In this document: piece by piece, positions 49,707 to 57,384 of the stretch
Numbering within the stretch: the first letter of the stretch is position 1
Layout: every line of letters starts with the position of its first letter
Assembly (NCBI GenBank): GCA_023405815.1
Contig: JAEXXM010000026.1
Coordinates: 124,001 to 188,000 of the forward strand
Direction: 5' to 3'
Length of the DNA stretch: 64,000 bases
Origin: Pseudomonadota bacterium
GTDB lineage: Bacteria; Pseudomonadota; Alphaproteobacteria; Rhizobiales; Hyphomicrobiaceae
The notes under the pieces: model-generated
Databases searched by the model: none
What the model was told of the DNA's origin: nothing
The model's input: the letters and a program-made list of their open reading frames with translations, nothing else
Position numbers and translations under genes: made by a program

Positions 49707-50840
49707 TCAGAACGGGTTCCAGGTCGGCCGCGGTGTGAATCGGATGTAGCCGATGTTGGCCCCGAGCCGCAAACCGAGCCCGGTGCGGATCGGCGCCATG
49801 AGCACCTGTCCGCCCTTGAGGAACGTGATGCCGGCGCCTCCGATGAAGTACGCCGAGCCGTCGATGCCGGTGAACTGGCGGTAGAGTGCCTCAGGTTCCT
49901 GCAGCCGGTAGATCAGGAACATAGTGCGCGAGCCAGAGGCCCCGACGTCGGTGCCGATCGAGGGGCCGTGCCAATAGACCTTGCCGCTTCCGCCTGAGCG
50001 CAAATACAGCGTGCCGCTGCCATAGCGCACGCCGGCGAGGAACGCGCCGCCGCCCTCCGTGCCCAGCACATAGCCGTCCGGCCGTCCCGCGCTCGAGAAG
50101 GCATACTCGAGCACGCTGCCGAGCTCGGTGGAGATGGTGCCGAAGAAGCCGCGCGAGATCTCGCGGATCTCGTCGATCGTGTAGCCGGGCTCATCCGGCG
50201 GGAGCGGCTCGAGTATGGCGACCGACGGTCCCGGCTCGAGTGTCGTCACACCCGGCTCGGACGGCGCCTCCTCGTTGGGCGTCGTCTGCGTCGCCCACTT
50301 CTGCGTCGGCTTCTTGGCGACCGGTTTGGGCGGCACTGCACCGGCCGCTGGGCTGGCGCCCTGTGCCGCGGCCGGCGGCTTACCCTCGGCCGCCGTCTGC
50401 TTTCCGCCGATGACGGCATCGAGCTTGCCGAGCGTGTAGCTGGATTTGGCCTTCATCACGGCCAGCAGCTCGATCCCCGCCGCTTCGAGTTCCGTCAGCT
50501 TGGTGCAATCGATGGGCCCGCTCTCGGCAGGGCGTCCGAGCTGGTCGATCTTGATGATCAGATCCTCGGCGTCCGCGTCGAGCTTTGTCGTGCGCTCATC
50601 GCGCACGCTCGCCAAGGCCTTTTCCTCGTAATCGGCGTCGTCCCAGCCCTTCTTGGCCTTGAGCTGCTTCAGCTTCTCCTGCAGCTTGGGCAATGCCTCC
50701 GCGTTGAATGCACGCAACGCCGCGCCCGACTTGTCGACAGCGGCTGCGAAATCCTCCGCCTTGCAGTCCGCCAATGCGGGACCGTGCAGGACGAGAGCCG
50801 CTGCTATGGACAGCAGGACGGACGAGATCGATCGACGCAT
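49707..50840 (-). CDS. EipA-like (DUF1134) envelope protein with N-terminal extension
   Basis: A 377-residue exported protein. The C-terminal 160 residues are DUF1134 (YTIDEIREISRGFFGTISTE, ALGVARYGSG-like LAGVRYGSGTLYL, WHGPSIGTDVGASGSRTM, GLRLGANIGYIRF), the family of EipA, needed for envelope integrity in Brucella. Ahead of it is a signal peptide, then about 130 helical residues (AEALPKLQEKLKQLKAKKG, a Cys pair in DCKAEDF and IDCTKLTE) and a Pro/Ala linker. EipA proteins are usually about half this length, so the extension is notable. It shares strand with the deacetylase gene 76 bp upstream. Confidence 0.83.
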   Translation of the reverse strand: MRRSISSVLLSIAAALVLHGPALADCKAEDFAAAVDKSGAALRAFNAEALPKLQEKLKQLKAKKGWDDADYEEKALASVRDERTTKLDADAEDLIIKIDQLGRPAESGPIDCTKLTELEAAGIELLAVMKAKSSYTLGKLDAVIGGKQTAAEGKPPAAAQGASPAAGAVPPKPVAKKPTQKWATQTTPNEEAPSEPGVTTLEPGPSVAILEPLPPDEPGYTIDEIREISRGFFGTISTELGSVLEYAFSSAGRPDGYVLGTEGGGAFLAGVRYGSGTLYLRSGGSGKVYWHGPSIGTDVGASGSRTMFLIYRLQEPEALYRQFTGIDGSAYFIGGAGITFLKGGQVLMAPIRTGLGLRLGANIGYIRFTPRPTWNPF

Positions 50841-50916
50841 GAGAGCACTTCAGGCTGTTACGGTTGAGCGCCCGAGGGGGCCCGCCCGCGCAGATCGATC
50901 AAAGCGATGTGGCCGA

Positions 50917-51885
50917 TTATTGGCCGCCGATCGTCTTGACGACCGAGTTGAGCGGGCGATCCGACAGTGCCGTGGGCATGCCCTGCATGTCCTTGGCCAC
51001 CTGTTCGTCGTACTCGGGCAGCGTCTGGATAGGCGCTTTGGGCACCATTTGCACGACTTTGTATCCGCCAGCCTTAAGCCGCTTCAGTAGCTCGGGCATG
51101 GCCGAAGCCGTATGGGGCTGGATGTCATGCATCAGGATGATGCCTTTGCCCCTTTTGTCGAGGTTGGTCATGATCCGCTTGACCAGCGCGTCTGGCTTGG
51201 TGCCCTTGAAGTCGAAGCTGTCGATGTCCGTCGAGAATACCGCGACGTTCCGGTCGGCGAGGTACTTGAGCGTCTCCGGGGAGTGGCGCAGGAACGGGAA
51301 GCGGAAGAAGGGCGCGGTCGGACCGCCGACGGCCCGGTGAACGACGCTGAACGATTTCTCGATCTCGTCCTTCGCCTGGTCGAACGGCATCTTCGACAGG
51401 TCCTTGTGGTTCATCGTGTGGCCGCCGATAGTGTGCCCGGACTTCGCGACGTCGTGCAGGATGTCAGGATATCCGGCCGCCACTTTTCCGACCGAGAAGA
51501 AGATGGCCTTCGTGCACTCCGCGTTGAGCGCGGCTAGCACCGCCGTCGTGCGATTGGGAAGCGGACCGTCGTCGAACGTCAGCACGACTTCCTTCGGATT
51601 GAGGAAGTCGTACATCTTGTAGTGCTGGAAGCCGAAGCCCGGACCGCCGGTGGTGTCGATTTCGACGACGCGCGCCACGCCGAGCGGATTGGGATTGCCG
51701 GGACAGTCGGTCGGCTTCACGTCCGGAGCCGGCGGACCCGCCTGCGGTTGAGGCTGTGCCTGTTGCTGCATCGGTGGGGGAGGGATCGTCGGTCCCATCT
51801 GCTGCGCTTGGGCAGTCGCGCAATGAAACGCGAGCGGGCTCAACAGCGCCGCGGCGGCGATCGTTTTGGTCAGAACGGAGCGCAT
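50917..51885 (-). CDS. Polysaccharide deacetylase (NodB-type), exported
   Basis: A 322-residue third NodB-type deacetylase. Signal peptide (ALLSPLAFHCATAQAQ), a Pro/Gln-rich spacer with QQQAQPQPQAGPPAP, then the catalytic domain with LTFDDGPLP, GHTMNH, FRFPFLRHS and LMHDIQP. The His-pair motif differs from the HTWSH of the other two paralogues but keeps both histidines. LGVARVVEIDTTGGPGFG marks the same subfamily. It is followed on the same strand by the EipA-like gene. Confidence 0.9.
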   Translation of the reverse strand: MRSVLTKTIAAAALLSPLAFHCATAQAQQMGPTIPPPPMQQQAQPQPQAGPPAPDVKPTDCPGNPNPLGVARVVEIDTTGGPGFGFQHYKMYDFLNPKEVVLTFDDGPLPNRTTAVLAALNAECTKAIFFSVGKVAAGYPDILHDVAKSGHTIGGHTMNHKDLSKMPFDQAKDEIEKSFSVVHRAVGGPTAPFFRFPFLRHSPETLKYLADRNVAVFSTDIDSFDFKGTKPDALVKRIMTNLDKRGKGIILMHDIQPHTASAMPELLKRLKAGGYKVVQMVPKAPIQTLPEYDEQVAKDMQGMPTALSDRPLNSVVKTIGGQ

Positions 51886-52031
51886 TCAAACCTCCCGGAG
51901 GTAGCCTCTCAGGGCTTATTGCTTGATTCCCCTTCATTGTGCGGAGATTTGCGCCGCACGCGCAAGGAATTTGCCGCGGGTTTTTCTGACGTAGCGCCGA
52001 TTTCGCAAGAACTGTGGTGAGCACATCCTCG

Positions 52032-52448
52032 CTAGTCCGGCTGCTTTGTGGCCACCCTGCTCCGGAACCGCTCGCTGTCGACGATGATGCGCGTGTGGCG
52101 CCCACGCCCGATCAGCTCGCGCTCGTCGTGCGCTTCGACTTTGAACACCAGTTTGCGGCCATTGCGCTCGATGAGCTCCGCGGTGGCGGTTACCTGGTGG
52201 CCGACGGGCGTCGCGGCGATGTGCTCGACATCGAGATGTATGCCGAGCGTCTCTTGGCCCGGCGCGAGGGCACCCTCGACGCAATCGACGGCCGCGCTCT
52301 CCATGAGGGCGACCATGGCCGGGCTCGCGAACACCGGCGCGCGCCCGCTGCCGAGCCGCGGCGCCGTGTGCGCCTCCTCGACGAGAACACTCGCGCTGCC
52401 GGTGCGCCCCGGCTGCAGCGCGTCGGCGCTTTCCTGTTGGGTTGACAT
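52032..52448 (-). CDS. FlK-like hotdog thioesterase
   Basis: A 138-residue hotdog-fold protein resembling the fluoroacetyl-CoA thioesterase (FlK) family. PAMVALMESAAVDCVEGAL contains the expected Glu, and ETLGIHLDVEHIAATPVGHQ includes the His segment; the rest follows with VTATAELIERNGRKLVFKVEAHD. It probably hydrolyses an acyl-CoA; true fluoroacetyl-CoA specificity is unlikely to be implied. ATG at 52448 starts MSTQQESA; upstream in-frame sequence is Ser/Arg rich and not conserved. Confidence 0.82.
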   Translation of the reverse strand: MSTQQESADALQPGRTGSASVLVEEAHTAPRLGSGRAPVFASPAMVALMESAAVDCVEGALAPGQETLGIHLDVEHIAATPVGHQVTATAELIERNGRKLVFKVEAHDERELIGRGRHTRIIVDSERFRSRVATKQPD

Positions 52449-52500
52449 GGATATGGATGACCGGCCGAAGGATCGCCGCACTATAACGCGCTGTCCCGCG

Positions 52501-53154
52501 TTAGTCTGCCGTTTCGGAGAGGCGTTCCAACTCGTCGACGTTCGTGAGCCGCAAGCCGCGCGCGCAGGGCTCGACGAGATTGCGCGCCTTGAGCTCGGCG
52601 AGCCAGTGCCCAAGCTCATCCACCGTCATGTTGAGGTAGCCCGCAACGACGCCACAGCTCAGCGAGTCGGTAATGAGCGTGGGATCGCGCCCCTCATAGG
52701 CATTGACGCGCGCCAGTGTCACGAACAGCGCTGCAATGCGCGCGAGGGGCCTGGCGACGACGCCGCGGCTTTGCGCTTCGTTGAGGAACGCCACTTCGCG
52801 CTCGATGGCCGCCGCGAGGCGCGATGCGTTTGCGACGGTCCGCTCGATGACGGGCTCGCCCGCTGAGCGGGGAAGACACGTCAGCGACGTTTCCATCGTC
52901 GCCTGCGCGCCCGCAATGTGATTGTCGAGGTAGCCAAGTCCGACGAGATCGCCCGGAAAAGCGAATTCGATCACGTCACGCGTGCCGTCGGGGCGCTGCT
53001 TGAAGAGGCACACCGAGCCCTTCTCGACGCGGTACACGCAACTGCGTGGCTCGCCCTCGCGGAAAAGAATCTCGCCAGCCATCAGCGTGCGATGGCTGCC
53101 TGGCGCAGCCCTGACGCGGGCACTCGAACTCGGTAGATCGGAGAGCGTGAGCAT
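52501..53154 (-). CDS. Crp/Fnr-family transcriptional regulator
   Basis: A 217-residue regulator. The cyclic-nucleotide-binding-like domain has LMAGEILFREGEPRSCVYRV, EKGSVCLFKQRPDGTRDVIE and FAFPGDLVGLG. The helix-turn-helix domain near the C-terminus (SCGVVAGYLNMTVDELGHWL, AELKARNLVE) is typical of Crp/Fnr. There is no Fnr-type N-terminal cysteine cluster in the chosen product, so direct oxygen sensing is not expected. The start is uncertain: ATG at 53154 is used, ATG at 53196 is possible, and neither has a clear ribosome-binding site. The ligand is unknown. Confidence 0.85.
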   Translation of the reverse strand: MLTLSDLPSSSARVRAAPGSHRTLMAGEILFREGEPRSCVYRVEKGSVCLFKQRPDGTRDVIEFAFPGDLVGLGYLDNHIAGAQATMETSLTCLPRSAGEPVIERTVANASRLAAAIEREVAFLNEAQSRGVVARPLARIAALFVTLARVNAYEGRDPTLITDSLSCGVVAGYLNMTVDELGHWLAELKARNLVEPCARGLRLTNVDELERLSETAD

Positions 53155-53284
53155 GGCGACGGGGGGTGCTCGATACTTACGCAACGCCACCACCATATGT
53201 GGCGACAATGCAACGTTCAAGCGGTTTTTTGTGGGCAACTGCGCAATGACACTGGACACGCGCCGGTCCACGAGGGCTGCAAAC

Positions 53285-53320
53285 AACAAACCCCCGCCGC
53301 GCACTCACGCGGCCGGGGGG
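53285..53320 (-). terminator. Terminator of the small exported protein gene at 53348-53650
   Basis: CCCCCGCCGCG (53291-53301) pairs with CGCGGCCGGGGG (53309-53320) with one bulged base; on the minus strand TTTGTTGTTT follows. It ends transcription of the gene whose stop is at 53348. Confidence 0.75.
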
Positions 53321-53347
53321 CTGAATTCTTGCGCGTCGCCGATCGGA

Positions 53348-53650
53348 TCAGTGCGGCACCTTGCAGGCGTACGATGTCGCCGCGCACTCCACGCCGAAAA
53401 TGCCGGTCGAGGTGCAGCCTTGCAGCTTGGCCTCTCCGATCACGGTCCAGCCGCGGTTCTCCGCCAGATTGACGGCGCCCTGTGTGGCCATCAGCGATGC
53501 GATGCTCTCGGTAAGACCGCTGCCTACGGCGCGAAAACCCCGGCAATCCTTGGCTCCGGCGGGAGCATTCGGCGCGGCGGCGGCAACAACTGGCACCAGT
53601 GCGCACAAGCCGGCGCCGACGGCCAGGACACAAGATATCAACTTGGACAT
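53348..53650 (-). CDS. Small exported protein with four cysteines
   Basis: A 100-residue protein. A signal peptide (MSKLISCVLAVGAGLCALVP) is followed by a mature part with KDCRGFRAVGSG, QGAVNLAENRGWTVIGEAKL and QGCTSTGIFGVECAATSYAC. The four mature cysteines could make two disulfides. GGAGGGG is located just before ATG. It has no recognised family, though similar small periplasmic proteins occur in related genera. Confidence 0.65.
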   Translation of the reverse strand: MSKLISCVLAVGAGLCALVPVVAAAAPNAPAGAKDCRGFRAVGSGLTESIASLMATQGAVNLAENRGWTVIGEAKLQGCTSTGIFGVECAATSYACKVPH

Positions 53651-53888
53651 TTACCCCTCCGAATGCGTGCGCTGAGAATACTCAACAAGTGCCCGTAAGC
53701 TGCTCCCCCAGACTGTCAATCTCAAGACGAGGAAGCTCCGACGACTGTGGATTGTCTGCCGAGTGTGTCCGCCCAGTTGCGGATGGGAGACGCCGCGGCA
53801 GCCCGTTTACCTCGTGCACCTTTCCCGCTCCTAACTGTCACCAAGCTGGCTTAATCCTCGCCAGAATATCGACCCGTCGCGTTGGGAA

Positions 53889-54554
53889 ATGAGGCCGGCA
53901 GTGGAAGATAAGTCTCGCGTGCTGATCATCAGGGAGGACACCTTCCTCAAGGGAGACGTCCGCAACGCCGGGCGCATCGAGGTCTTCGGCTACGTGGAGG
54001 GAGAGATCGCCGGCGACCTGCTCGTTGTTCAGCCGGGCGGTCGCTGCTTCGGTCGAGTGAAGGTGGAGCAGGCCGACGTCCACGGCACGCTGCAGGGCGA
54101 CATCATGGTGCGCCAGCTGATCAGCATCCGCGGCGGTGGCGAAGTCGTTGGCAACGTGAAGTACGGCAAGCTTGCGATGGAGATGGGCGGGCAGTTGACC
54201 GCCGAGATGCGCAACATCCCGCCGTCGATCTCAGGTGATCTCGACCTGTCGGTCGACAACGGCAAGGCCGTCCGCATCACGTTGCAGGATTTGTCTGCGT
54301 TCGATCCCGACGATGCCGCGGACCAGCTCACGTTCACTGTCTCCGACGTCATGAACGGATTTGTCGCGCTCGCCAGCGATCCTGTGCGGCCGGTCGCCAC
54401 CTTTACCCAGGCGGATTTGGAGCAGGGGACGGTGCTGTTCCGGCACGACGGCACGGACGAGCCGCGCGCAAGTTTTGCCGTGATGGTCGCCGATCGCGCC
54501 GGCGCGACGTCGGGCGCCGCCCAGACGGTCAACGTCGCGGTAAGACCGCGCTGA
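53889..54554 (+). CDS. Bactofilin fused to a cadherin/CSPG-like repeat
   Basis: A 221-residue protein with two unrelated domains. Residues 14-108 are a bactofilin beta-helix (FLKGDVRNAGRIEVFGYVEG, VVQPGGRCFGRVKVE, IRGGGEVVGNVKYGKL), a polymer-forming cytoskeletal fold. Residues 119-218 match a CSPG/cadherin-3-type repeat (ITLQDLSAFDPDDAADQLTF, GFVALASD, TFTQADLEQGTVLFRHDG, FAVMVADRAG), which in other proteins is usually extracellular. There is no signal peptide, so both parts would be cytoplasmic, or the C-terminus is placed by an unknown route. ATG at 53889. The fusion is uncommon and raises the question of what the polymer binds. Confidence 0.78.
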   Translation: MRPAVEDKSRVLIIREDTFLKGDVRNAGRIEVFGYVEGEIAGDLLVVQPGGRCFGRVKVEQADVHGTLQGDIMVRQLISIRGGGEVVGNVKYGKLAMEMGGQLTAEMRNIPPSISGDLDLSVDNGKAVRITLQDLSAFDPDDAADQLTFTVSDVMNGFVALASDPVRPVATFTQADLEQGTVLFRHDGTDEPRASFAVMVADRAGATSGAAQTVNVAVRPR

Positions 54555-54571
54555 CAGTTCGCAAGGGCTTC

Positions 54572-54859
54572 TCAGTCGCCCGCTCTGCCAAAGCGCTTCC
54601 GCAACGCGACCTTTGCTTTCTCGAGCGCTGCGCGGTCGCTCCCCGACAGGTTCTTGCCAGCGCGATTGATGTAGAAATCGAGCATCGACATCGCAGTCTG
54701 GAAGGCGTCGTGGGAGCCGCGCTTGGGGTCCTCGGCCGAGTGCTGCAACGCGGCTGCGATCACTTCGGGATCTGCCGATTTGAAAGTCCCCGGCGGGAGC
54801 GCGAACGGGTGATCGTGCTCCGTAACTTCCTTTGACCACTTCTCGGACTTGTGCGGCAT
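54572..54859 (-). CDS. DUF3175-family protein
   Basis: A 95-residue soluble protein matching DUF3175: KWSKEVTEHDH at the start, DPEVIAAALQHSAEDPK, and the conserved FQTAMSMLDFYINRAGKNLS, followed by KAKVALRKRFG. It appears helical. Function unknown. ATG at 54859 is chosen as it begins MPHKSEKWSK; upstream frame is not conserved. Confidence 0.85.
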   Translation of the reverse strand: MPHKSEKWSKEVTEHDHPFALPPGTFKSADPEVIAAALQHSAEDPKRGSHDAFQTAMSMLDFYINRAGKNLSGSDRAALEKAKVALRKRFGRAGD

Positions 54860-54963
54860 GGGAACCTCGGCTCTACGCGTACCCGAGGACAAGAGCAGAA
54901 GAATGCCAAAGCCGGGTAAGGCCGCTTGTGAGCATTTTGCGCAAATGCAGCTGAGCCGGGGGG

Positions 54964-55245
54964 CTAGGCCACCCGGCGGCGCAGCCAGGCAATGCCTTCG
55001 ACGACGACCCACGCTCCGACGACCGCCGCGGCGGCCGGGAAGGTCAGGAACAGGAAGTATCCTGTCATCCCCATAGTGAGGAGCGTCTGGCCTATGTCCT
55101 GTCCTCCCACAATGCACGGATGGGCAGCCGTGAGGTCGGTGTTGCAGCCGTAGATCTGTCCGATGGCTTCCGCCGTGGCCATCAGCAGGAGCGGCGAAAG
55201 GCACAAGAGCAACGACACCGACATCAAGGCGCGAAACGCTCGCAC
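54964..55245 (-). CDS. Small membrane protein, unknown function
   Basis: A 93-residue protein with two hydrophobic helices (ALMSVSLLLCLSPLLLMATA and GMTGYFLFLTFPAAAAVVGA) and a short extracytoplasmic loop with Cys34 and Cys44 (YGCNTDL, HPCIVGG). The start is GTG at 55245 with GGAGG upstream. It is 16 bp after the next small secreted-protein gene on the same strand. No family recognised. Confidence 0.6.
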   Translation of the reverse strand: MRAFRALMSVSLLLCLSPLLLMATAEAIGQIYGCNTDLTAAHPCIVGGQDIGQTLLTMGMTGYFLFLTFPAAAAVVGAWVVVEGIAWLRRRVA

Positions 55246-55261
55246 GGCCTCCCCCTCCTGG

Positions 55262-55618
55262 CTACTTGCAGCGCAGAAAATCCCTCGGGCCGCCGCTATC
55301 GGTGAACGTCAGCGTGTCACCCGATAACGTCAGACTGAAGTCATAGGGCGTCGGGCTGCCCTCGATCATGCATTCGGAGGCGATCTTCCATTCGCCGTTG
55401 CCGCCGCTCACCGATTTGAATGTGCAGTGGCTCTCGTGCTGGTCGTATCGGTCCTTGGCGATGACAAGCGGTGCGCTCTCGCTCTCCTGCGCCGCGCCGC
55501 AGTTGGCGGGATCGAGCGACCATGTGCCGACGAATGCCGGTCCATCGGCTCGGACCGCCGCGGCAGCAAGAAATGTCATCATTAAAAGCGCCGCTGTGCG
55601 GATGATCGATGGGTTCAT
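55262..55618 (-). CDS. Small secreted beta-rich protein
   Basis: A 118-residue protein with signal peptide (MNPSIIRTAALLMMTFLAAA) and a mature domain of about 95 residues (FVGTWSLDPANCGAAQES, YDQHESHCTFKSVSG, LTLSGDTLTFTDSGGPRDF). The GTW opening, alternating beta pattern and Cys residues recall small lipocalin-like or META-type folds; the assignment is tentative. ATG at 55618 is set by its signal sequence. Confidence 0.6.
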   Translation of the reverse strand: MNPSIIRTAALLMMTFLAAAAVRADGPAFVGTWSLDPANCGAAQESESAPLVIAKDRYDQHESHCTFKSVSGGNGEWKIASECMIEGSPTPYDFSLTLSGDTLTFTDSGGPRDFLRCK

Positions 55619-55699
55619 GTCTATCGGCTTTCCCTTGCAGACCTTTACGCAAGACGTTCCGTCTTGGAGTGTCAAGACTGCGCGGCGTTCACATGACAC

Positions 55700-56584
55700 T
55701 CAGGAGAGCTGCTTGCCGAGCTTGCCGGCAAGATGCTGCGTGAATTGCCAGGCGACGCGACCCGAGCGCCCCCCGCGCGTCACGCTCCACTCCAACGCCG
55801 CGCGCACCAGTTCCTCGTCTGCAAGCCCGAGCTTGTAGTGTGCCGCATAGCTGCGCACCATATCGAGGTACTGCTCCTGGCTGCAGTTGTGGAAGCCCAG
55901 CCAGAGCCCGAAGCGGTCCGACAGCGAGACTTTTTCCTCTACCGCTTCCGACGGGTTGATCGCCGTCGAGCGCTCGTTCTCGACCATCTCCCGCGGCATC
56001 AGATGCCGCCGGTTCGACGTCGCATAGAAGATGACATTCTCCGGCCGGCCCTCGATGCCGCCCTCGAGCACGGCCTTGAGGGACTTGTAGCTCGTGTCGT
56101 CCTTGTCGAACGAGAGATCGTCGCAAAAGGCGATGAACCGATAGGGGCTGGCGCGCATCGCAGCGAGGCACCTGGGCAAGGAGGAGATGTCCTCGCGGTG
56201 GATCTCGACCAGCTTGAGGTCGCTGCCGGCGCGGGCAAGGTCGGCCTTGAGGCGCATCCGCACGTCGGCATGAACCGCCTTCACCAGCGAGGATTTGCCC
56301 ATGCCGCGGGCGCCCCAGAGCAGGGCGTTGTTGGCAGGAAGCCGGCGCGCGAAATGCTCTGTGTTCTCGACGAGCTGCGGGGCCACGTTTCCGACACCTT
56401 TGAGCAGCTTCAGCGGCAGCCGGTTGACCTGGCCGACTGGCTCGAAACGCCCGGCGTCAGCGTGCCAGAGGAACGCCTCCGCGGCTTCGAAGTCGGGGGC
56501 CGCGGCAGTCGGGGGAGTGAGCCGCTCGAGGGCCGCCGCAAGGCGCTCGATGCGCGCGATCAGCGCGGCTTCGTCGTTCATCAT
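55700..56584 (-). CDS. DUF815-family ATP-binding protein
   Basis: A 294-residue AAA-type ATPase of the DUF815 family. The P-loop LLWGARGMGKSSLVKAV is complete, the Walker B segment reads RFIAFCDDLSFDKDDTSYK, and the sensor region has ATSNRRHLMPREM and LSDRFGLWLGFHNC. This matches the conserved cytoplasmic ATPase found in many proteobacteria, whose role is unknown. Starts at ATG 56584 or 56581 are both possible, a TTG at 56587 less likely. It is divergent from yajC across the palindrome-bearing region. Confidence 0.85.
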   Translation of the reverse strand: MMNDEAALIARIERLAAALERLTPPTAAAPDFEAAEAFLWHADAGRFEPVGQVNRLPLKLLKGVGNVAPQLVENTEHFARRLPANNALLWGARGMGKSSLVKAVHADVRMRLKADLARAGSDLKLVEIHREDISSLPRCLAAMRASPYRFIAFCDDLSFDKDDTSYKSLKAVLEGGIEGRPENVIFYATSNRRHLMPREMVENERSTAINPSEAVEEKVSLSDRFGLWLGFHNCSQEQYLDMVRSYAAHYKLGLADEELVRAALEWSVTRGGRSGRVAWQFTQHLAGKLGKQLS

Positions 56585-56654
56585 CAAGTCCCGTATTTTC
56601 CGGCCTCTTGGCGCTTTTTGCTTGCCGTGGGAGGGCGGCTGCTTCTATAGCGCC

Positions 56655-56737
56655 GGCTAGTGTGATGATCGAGAAGTTCGCCACACCATCTGCGGTTGGG
56701 TCGAGAAGCGAGCTTCTCGATCTGAATCACACTAGCC
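56655..56737. repeat. Long extragenic palindrome, copy 1
   Basis: GGCTAGTGTGAT plus GATCGAGAAG (56655-56676) is complementary to CTTCTCGATC (56713-56722) and ATCACACTAGCC (56726-56737), with 3 extra bases on the right side, giving 22 paired bases around a 36-base loop. Within the loop TCGAGAAGC (56701-56709) can pair instead with GCTTCTCGA (56712-56720). The element lies between divergent genes. Confidence 0.8.
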
Positions 56738-56747
56738 AATACATTAG

Positions 56748-56824
56748 GCCAGTGTCCTTCAGATCGCGAAATTCGTTCTAGATCTGCGGCATAGGGTGAC
56801 GAATTTCGCGATCCGGGCACTGGC
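56748..56824. repeat. Long extragenic palindrome, copy 2
   Basis: GCCAGTG (56748-56754) pairs with CACTGGC (56818-56824), and GATCGCGAAATTCGT (56762-56776) pairs perfectly over 15 bp with ACGAATTTCGCGATC (56799-56813), loop 22 bases. It shares with copy 1 the AGTGT edge, the GATCGnGAAnTTCG core and an ATCTGCGG in the loop, so the two are related units in tandem, 10 bp apart. Confidence 0.82.
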
Positions 56825-56986
56825 GCGAAGTCACCTCGATTGTGTGGCGGCGCACCATTGGCCTTTCTGTTGCAAAGGCGCCGTTGGCCACTATAGTCAC
56901 GGCACTTTCAGGCAGAGCCGACGCGCACGACTGCGCTTGCGCAGAATTGGCCTGCTGTTGCCCAACATCCGCAAGAGGACGGAAGC

Positions 56987-57328
56987 ATGTTCATTACACC
57001 AGCATTTGCCCAAGCCACGGGTAGCGACCCGCTAGGCGGCGTCGGGGGACTGCTGTTCCCCATGCTGATGATGATCGTGATCTTCTACTTCCTGGTCATC
57101 CGGCCGCAACAGCAGCGTGCAAAGCAGCACCGCGAGATGGTCAACCAGGTGCGCCGGGGAGATACCGTCGTCACCTCGGGCGGCTTCGTCGGCAAGGTCG
57201 TCAAGGCCTCCGACACCTCCGACGAGGTCGAGGTCGAGCTGTCGGACAACATGCGCGTCCGCGTCGTCAAGTCGACGCTGATGGACGTGCGCGGAAAAGG
57301 TGAGGCCGCGGCCAAGGAGACGGCGTAA
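56987..57328 (+). CDS. yajC: Preprotein translocase subunit YajC
   Basis: A 113-residue inner-membrane accessory of the Sec translocase. One hydrophobic helix (LLFPMLMMIVIFYFLVI) is followed by the signature RPQQQRAKQHREMVNQV and the SH3-like cytosolic part RGDTVVTSGGFVGKVVK. The gene is the first of the conserved set yajC-secD-secF. The ATG follows AAGAGGACGGAAGC, which contains GGA-type ribosome-binding elements. Confidence 0.96.
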   Translation: MFITPAFAQATGSDPLGGVGGLLFPMLMMIVIFYFLVIRPQQQRAKQHREMVNQVRRGDTVVTSGGFVGKVVKASDTSDEVEVELSDNMRVRVVKSTLMDVRGKGEAAAKETA

Positions 57329-57384
57329 GCCTCACGAGCGCCGGCTGGCTCGCTGGAACGTCCGCAAACGAGATCGGTTGACAG

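Noticed and set aside
49689..49708. GAGACTC/GAGTCTC hairpin at the convergent ends of the L,D-transpeptidase and EipA-like genes
   Set aside because: Only 7 bp, overlaps the stop codon of the EipA-like gene and lacks a T-run, so it was not called a terminator.
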